Below, piece after piece: positions 33,811 through 37,453 of a DNA stretch of 37,453 nt (position 1 is its first letter; every line of letters starts with the position of its first letter). The stretch covers positions 1-37,453 of the forward strand of contig JAKSOK010000003.1 of assembly GCA_024405615.1 (NCBI GenBank). Direction: 5' to 3'. This stretch comes from Phascolarctobacterium sp. GTDB taxonomy: Bacteria; Bacillota; Negativicutes; Acidaminococcales; Acidaminococcaceae. The notes beneath the pieces are model-generated. The model was not told the origin of the DNA, ran no database searches, and worked only from the letters and a program-made list of their open reading frames with translations. The position numbers and the translations under genes are program-made.

Positions 33811-34623
33811 TTATTTGTCTTGCATGAAAATGTTCATACCAGGAACGCCACCCTTAACACCAGCAGCATCTTTTTCTTTGCCAACATTTTCCATTAAACC
33901 AAAATATACATCCCAATAATCTTCACTCTTGCACCATACACGCATAGTGTAGCTAATAGAATATTCATTGTAACCAACAATCTTTACGAACGGAGCAGGA
34001 TCTTGCAGAGCCTTAGGAGTAACAGCAACAGCTTTTTCTAAAGCTTTAGTCACAACTTGGGTATCGTTGTTATAGCCAACTTTTACTTCAATGTCTACAC
34101 GACGAAGTTCTTCAGAAGAGAAGTTAATGATTTTGCCACCAGCAACTTCAGAGTTGGGAATGATAATTTCTTTATTATCAATAGTTAAGATTTTGGTGCA
34201 AAGCATATTGATTTCTTTAACAACACCTTCAACACCAGCAATAGATACATAGTGACCAATTTTGAAAGGACCAGTTACTAACAATAAAACGCCGTTAGCT
34301 AAGTTGGATAAAGCACCTTGTACGGACAGGGAAATTGCTAAACCTAACATACCTAAAACTGCTAACAGGGAAGCAATAGGAATGCCAACGCTTTCAGCTA
34401 CTACACATACTGCTACAAAGTTAAGAATTACTCTAACAAGTGCACGCAGGAAGGTGTGTAAAGTAGGGTCGGAATTTACTTTGTTCAAAAGCTTATCAAT
34501 GGGACCCATAAGAGCTTTGATAAAAATATGGCAAATGAAGAAGATAATAATTGCACTAAAAACATTACCTACGGTCAATTTGCCGACAGAGAAATTTAGA
34601 ATTTGTTGTACTGTTTGCATCAT
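33811..34623 (-). CDS. Small-conductance mechanosensitive channel, MscS family
   Basis: I start at ATG 34623 (MMQTVQQ) behind AAGGTGG; a GTG at 34635 overlaps that site. The 270-residue protein has an N-terminal membrane helix with IIIFFICHIF, a second near residues 60-80, and the pore-lining third helix with SLLAVLGMLGLAISLSVQGALSNLANG. The beta and alpha/beta cytoplasmic domains follow (IGHYVSIAGVEGVVKEI; IIIPNSEVAGGKIINFS). It opens under membrane tension to release solutes during osmotic downshock. A related gene lies near DUF951 and ychF in other Bacillota, here inverted and divergent from ychF. Confidence 0.92.
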   Translation of the reverse strand: MMQTVQQILNFSVGKLTVGNVFSAIIIFFICHIFIKALMGPIDKLLNKVNSDPTLHTFLRALVRVILNFVAVCVVAESVGIPIASLLAVLGMLGLAISLSVQGALSNLANGVLLLVTGPFKIGHYVSIAGVEGVVKEINMLCTKILTIDNKEIIIPNSEVAGGKIINFSSEELRRVDIEVKVGYNNDTQVVTKALEKAVAVTPKALQDPAPFVKIVGYNEYSISYTMRVWCKSEDYWDVYFGLMENVGKEKDAAGVKGGVPGMNIFMQDK

Positions 34624-34752
34624 AATTAATACCACCTTTTCATAAATTATATTAGCATTGCTAATTAGTACAAGAATATTATATCATAAAAAATATATTT
34701 GATAATAGAATTTTTAGCTTTTTATTATATTTGGCTACAAAAAAATATATGG

Positions 34753-34802
34753 TTGCATTAATGTATTGCTTATTGTAAAATATTAATAGCTATGTCTATA
34801 AT
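34753..34802 (+). promoter_or_regulatory. ychF promoter region
   Basis: TTGCAT (34753-34758) and TAAAAT (34776-34781) are 17 bases apart. A second -10, TATAAT (34797-34802), has a weaker TTGTAA 18 bases upstream (34773-34778). Either or both could drive ychF, whose GTG lies 37 bases after the second. Confidence 0.6.
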
Positions 34803-34838
34803 GAAAAGATATTATTATATAAATAAGGAGCGATTATT

Positions 34839-35945
34839 GTGAGTAGTAATTTAGAAGTTGGTATTGTTGGTTTACCTAATGTAGGAAAGAGTACTTTATT
34901 TAATGCTATAACAAAAGCAGGTGCTGAAGCTGCTAACTATCCGTTTTGTACTATTGAGCCCAATGTTGGTGTAGTAGATGTTCCCGACCAACGTTTAAAT
35001 GTTTTAAGTGAAATGTTTAAATCTCGCAAGGTTGTACCTGCTGCAATGCGCTTTGTTGATATTGCTGGCTTAGTAAAAGGTGCTTCTAAAGGTGAAGGTT
35101 TAGGTAATAAGTTTTTAGCTCATATTCGTGAAGTTGATGCTATTGCTCAAGTAGTACGCTGTTTTGAGGATGATGATATTACCCACGTTGAAGGTAGCAT
35201 TGATCCTGTTCGTGATATTGAAATTATTAATACAGAACTGTGTTTGGCAGATATGGAAACTGTTGAGAAGACTCAAGTTCGTTTAACAAAGCTTGCAAAA
35301 GCTGGTGACAAAAAAGTTAAAGCTCAATTAGTTGCTTTAGAAAAAGTTATGGCAGCTTTAGGTGATGCAGAACCTGCTCGTCGCTTAGAATATACTGATG
35401 AAGAAATGGAAATCATGAATGAAATGCATTTGATGACCATGAAACCGGTATTATATGTAACTAATGTTGGCGAAGATGAAGTTGCTGATACTTCTAACAA
35501 TAAATATGTGCAAGCTGTAGAAGAATATGCTGCTAAAGATAATGCTGAAGTAATTGCTATTTCTGCTAAAATGGAGAGCGAAGTAGCTGAACTGCCTGAA
35601 GAAGAAGCTAAAGAATTCTTAGCTATGGCAGGTTTGGAAGAAACTGGTTTGGATCGCTTAATTAAGGCTGGCTTTAAACTGTTAGGTTTAATGACTTTCT
35701 TAACCGCAGGCGAAATTGAATCTCGCGCATGGACTATTAAGATGAACACTAAAGCTCCTCAAGCCGCTGGTAAAATCCATACAGACTTTGAAAGAGGCTT
35801 TATTCGTGCAGAGATTGTTTCCTACAAGGATCTTGTTGAATGTGGTAGCAAAGGTGCTGCACGTGAAAAAGGCCTTGTACGTTTGGAAGGTAAAGACTAC
35901 GTTATGCAAGATGGCGATGTAGTTGAATTCAGATTTAACGTATAA
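34839..35945 (+). CDS. ychF: Redox-regulated ATPase YchF (Obg family)
   Basis: The 368-residue P-loop protein has G1 GLPNVGKST (11-19), the G3 region [20 protein letters not shown], and NVGE in place of the usual NKxD. The last feature is why YchF prefers ATP to GTP. A TGS domain forms the C-terminus ([18 protein letters not shown] and the ending [14 protein letters not shown]). YchF binds ribosomes and influences stress responses. GTG is the start, behind AAGGAGCG. It follows a divergent promoter region shared with the mscS-type gene and is 11 bases upstream of the PHP gene. Confidence 0.97.
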   Translation: MSSNLEVGIVGLPNVGKSTLFNAITKAGAEAANYPFCTIEPNVGVVDVPDQRLNVLSEMFKSRKVVPAAMRFVDIAGLVKGASKGEGLGNKFLAHIREVDAIAQVVRCFEDDDITHVEGSIDPVRDIEIINTELCLADMETVEKTQVRLTKLAKAGDKKVKAQLVALEKVMAALGDAEPARRLEYTDEEMEIMNEMHLMTMKPVLYVTNVGEDEVADTSNNKYVQAVEEYAAKDNAEVIAISAKMESEVAELPEEEAKEFLAMAGLEETGLDRLIKAGFKLLGLMTFLTAGEIESRAWTIKMNTKAPQAAGKIHTDFERGFIRAEIVSYKDLVECGSKGAAREKGLVRLEGKDYVMQDGDVVEFRFNV

Positions 35946-35956
35946 GAGGAAAAAAC

Positions 35957-36733
35957 ATGTTATTTGATACCCATATGCATTGTGAGTTCTCTTGTGACAG
36001 TGAGATGACCTTAGCTCAGGCTATAGTCCAGGCTGAAAAGCTAGGCATAGGCATGATTGTTACCGAGCATTGGGACTACGATTATCCTACTAATCCAGAA
36101 GAATTTCTCTTCGATATAGATGCATATTTTAAAAATTTTGAGGCTTTGCGAAGCGATAGAGTACTGCGTGGTATTGAGATAGGTATGCAACGCACTACAG
36201 CTGCAAGAGATGAAGCTATTGCTGCTAGTCATGCTTTTGACTATGTGCTAGCTTCTATACATTGTATAGGCCAAAGAGATCTTTACGAGCCTACTTGCTA
36301 CGAAGGTCGTACTCGTCAGGATATAGTAGAGGAGTTTCTTGATGATTCTATCTATTGTCTAGAGCATCACAGTAATTTTGACGCTTTTGCTCACATAGAT
36401 TATATTTGCCGTTACTGGCCTTATGAAAATAATCAATTGTGCATAGCTGACAATCAGAACAAATATGATAAGCTATTTAAGTTGCTAATTGACGGCAACA
36501 AGCCTATCGAAATCAATACCCGTCGTCTTGATAGTGAGGAGGCTTTGAAGGCTTTAGTACCGCTTTATCAACGTTATAAAGCTTTAGGTGGTCGCTATTG
36601 TACACTGGGTAGTGATGCCCATTATCTGGAGCATATTGGTAGACGCTTGGATAAGGCTTTAAGTATTGCTAAGCTTGCAGATTTGCAACCTGTATATTTT
36701 AAAGAAAGAAAAATGCACTTGGTTGAATTTTGA
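35957..36733 (+). CDS. PHP-domain phosphoesterase, histidinol-phosphatase-like
   Basis: The 258-residue protein has the PHP metal-binding set: H6 and H8 in DTHMHCEFS, H38 in TEHWD, E74 in GIEIG, H102 in SIHCIG, H146 in AHID, and D220/H222 in GSDAH. The order and length match histidinol-phosphatase-like (HisK/HisJ) members, which remove phosphate from L-histidinol phosphate. No other histidine gene is nearby, so another phosphoester substrate is possible. It starts 11 bases after ychF with an AAGAGGA site and probably shares its transcript. Confidence 0.88.
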   Translation: MLFDTHMHCEFSCDSEMTLAQAIVQAEKLGIGMIVTEHWDYDYPTNPEEFLFDIDAYFKNFEALRSDRVLRGIEIGMQRTTAARDEAIAASHAFDYVLASIHCIGQRDLYEPTCYEGRTRQDIVEEFLDDSIYCLEHHSNFDAFAHIDYICRYWPYENNQLCIADNQNKYDKLFKLLIDGNKPIEINTRRLDSEEALKALVPLYQRYKALGGRYCTLGSDAHYLEHIGRRLDKALSIAKLADLQPVYFKERKMHLVEF

Positions 36734-36738
36734 TTATG

Positions 36739-36768
36739 AGGACACGTGTCATAGATGCGTGTCCTTTT
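36739..36768 (+). terminator. Hairpin between the PHP gene and the MATE gene
   Basis: AGGACACG (36739-36746) pairs with CGTGTCCT (36758-36765) across an 11-base loop, followed by TTTT overlapping the stem end. The T run is short, so it is probably a weak terminator. Confidence 0.65.
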
Positions 36769-36799
36769 AGACTCATTACAGTCTAGAGGATGAATAATT

Positions 36800-37453
36800 A
36801 TGCTGTTAAATATGACGGAGGGAAAACCGTTAAAGTTAATATTACCGTTTATGGTACCGCTTTTAATAGGCAACATTTTCCAACAGCTATACAATATTGC
36901 AGATATTATTATTGTTGGGCGTACCATAGGTGTTGAGGCTCTTGCTGCTGTAGGCTCTATAGCACCGGTATTTATGATGGGAGTAGGATTGACTATAGGT
37001 TTAAGTAATGGCTTTACGGTTGTAACAGGACAGCGATATGGTGCCAAGGATATGGCAGGGGTACGTAAAAGCATTGCAACCTGTTGTTATCTAAGTATGA
37101 TTTTTGTCGTTATTACCATGATTATCATGCACTGTGGTATAGACTGGATGCTTATGATGATGAATTTGCCTCAGGAGATTTATGCTGATGCGAAGAGTTA
37201 TGTTATGATTATATCAGACGGCCTTTTTGCTATGATGGGTTATAATCTTCTATCCGGAGTTATGCGTTCTTTAGGCGATAGTAAAACACCGTTATATGCT
37301 TTGATAGTAGCATCAGTTATTAATATTGTTTTGGCTTTGATTTTCATTATTTATTGTGGTTGGGGCGTTCCTGGCAGTGCAGTTGCTTTAGTTATTTCCC
37401 AGGCAATATCTGTACTGCTGTGTATTGTTTACATCTACTATCGCTTTCCGGAA
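36800..37453 (+). CDS. MATE family multidrug/sodium antiporter, N-terminal part (cut by the window end)
   Basis: The open frame from ATG 36800 runs without a stop to the end of the window, giving 218 residues of about 450 expected. It shows MATE features: TEGKPLKLILPFMVPLLIGN near the start, then QQLYNIADIIIVGRTIGVEALAAVGS, GLSNGFTVVTGQRYGAKD, and GVMRSLGDSKTPLYALI. About six hydrophobic segments are visible. These transporters export cationic compounds in exchange for sodium or protons. GAGGA lies nine bases before the start. The real substrate is unknown and the 3' half is outside the window. Confidence 0.92.
   Translation, partial: MLLNMTEGKPLKLILPFMVPLLIGNIFQQLYNIADIIIVGRTIGVEALAAVGSIAPVFMMGVGLTIGLSNGFTVVTGQRYGAKDMAGVRKSIATCCYLSMIFVVITMIIMHCGIDWMLMMMNLPQEIYADAKSYVMIISDGLFAMMGYNLLSGVMRSLGDSKTPLYALIVASVINIVLALIFIIYCGWGVPGSAVALVISQAISVLLCIVYIYYRFPE

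Overview
The window is the chromosomal replication-origin region of an AT-rich Bacillota bacterium. The gene order is the classical Gram-positive one: gyrA, gyrB, remB, recF, rlbA, dnaN and dnaA facing left, then rpmH, rnpA, yidD, yidC, khpB (jag), mnmE, mnmG, rsmG, noc, parA and parB facing right. A DciA-type helicase-loader gene sits between recF and remB. Anaerobic-type oxidoreductases and a branched-chain amino-acid uptake operon are present, and no sporulation gene is visible. I infer an anaerobic, amino-acid-using lineage, most likely in the Negativicutes; this is an inference from gene content, not a database match.

Layout. (1) 36-3277, minus strand: a three-gene glycerol-3-phosphate-dehydrogenase-like operon (GlpA-like with a C-terminal [2Fe-2S] domain, GlpB-like flavoprotein, DUF1667). 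(2) 3343-14095, minus strand: a tightly packed replication operon running dnaA, dnaN, rlbA, recF, dciA, remB, gyrB, an unknown 98-residue protein, thiamine pyrophosphokinase and gyrA. (3) 12506-14548: origin. The dnaA-dnaN spacer holds two perfect convergent DnaA boxes, more diverged boxes, and a tandem box pair followed by a DnaA-trio-like tract and an AT-only run, which reads as the unwinding element. The dnaA promoter carries a perfect DnaA box between its -35 and -10. Gene polarity flips here. (4) 14320-23881, plus strand: rpmH with a long leader, then RNase P protein, membrane insertion, tRNA-modification and chromosome-segregation genes. Two perfect parS sites lie between noc and parA, one forming the tip of a 32-bp palindromic terminator. 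(5) 23925-25540: DUF554 and DUF4446 proteins and an oppositely oriented small membrane protein. (6) 25759-32748: a strong promoter, two tandem LivJ-type binding lipoproteins, livHMGF, a CBS-CBS-ACT protein and a DUF951 protein. (7) 32865-37453: an unknown exported protein, an MscS-type channel on the minus strand, ychF, a PHP-family phosphoesterase and the start of a MATE transporter cut by the window end.

How the genes work together. DnaA, DnaN, RecF, DciA and gyrase start and sustain replication from the adjacent origin. ParA, ParB and parS segregate the new origins, and the Noc-type paralogue may couple nucleoid position to division. The right arm joins protein export (YidC, YidD), RNA processing (RnpA, KhpB) and tRNA U34 modification (MnmE, MnmG). 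The liv module is a complete ABC importer, with two receptors and a possible amino-acid-sensing ACT protein, placed between genes that are often close together in other Bacillota. I found no convincing new multi-gene system. The most interesting signals are the origin architecture, the parS-terminator fusion, the diverged ParB/Noc pair, the long rpmH leader and the structured livJ-livH junction.
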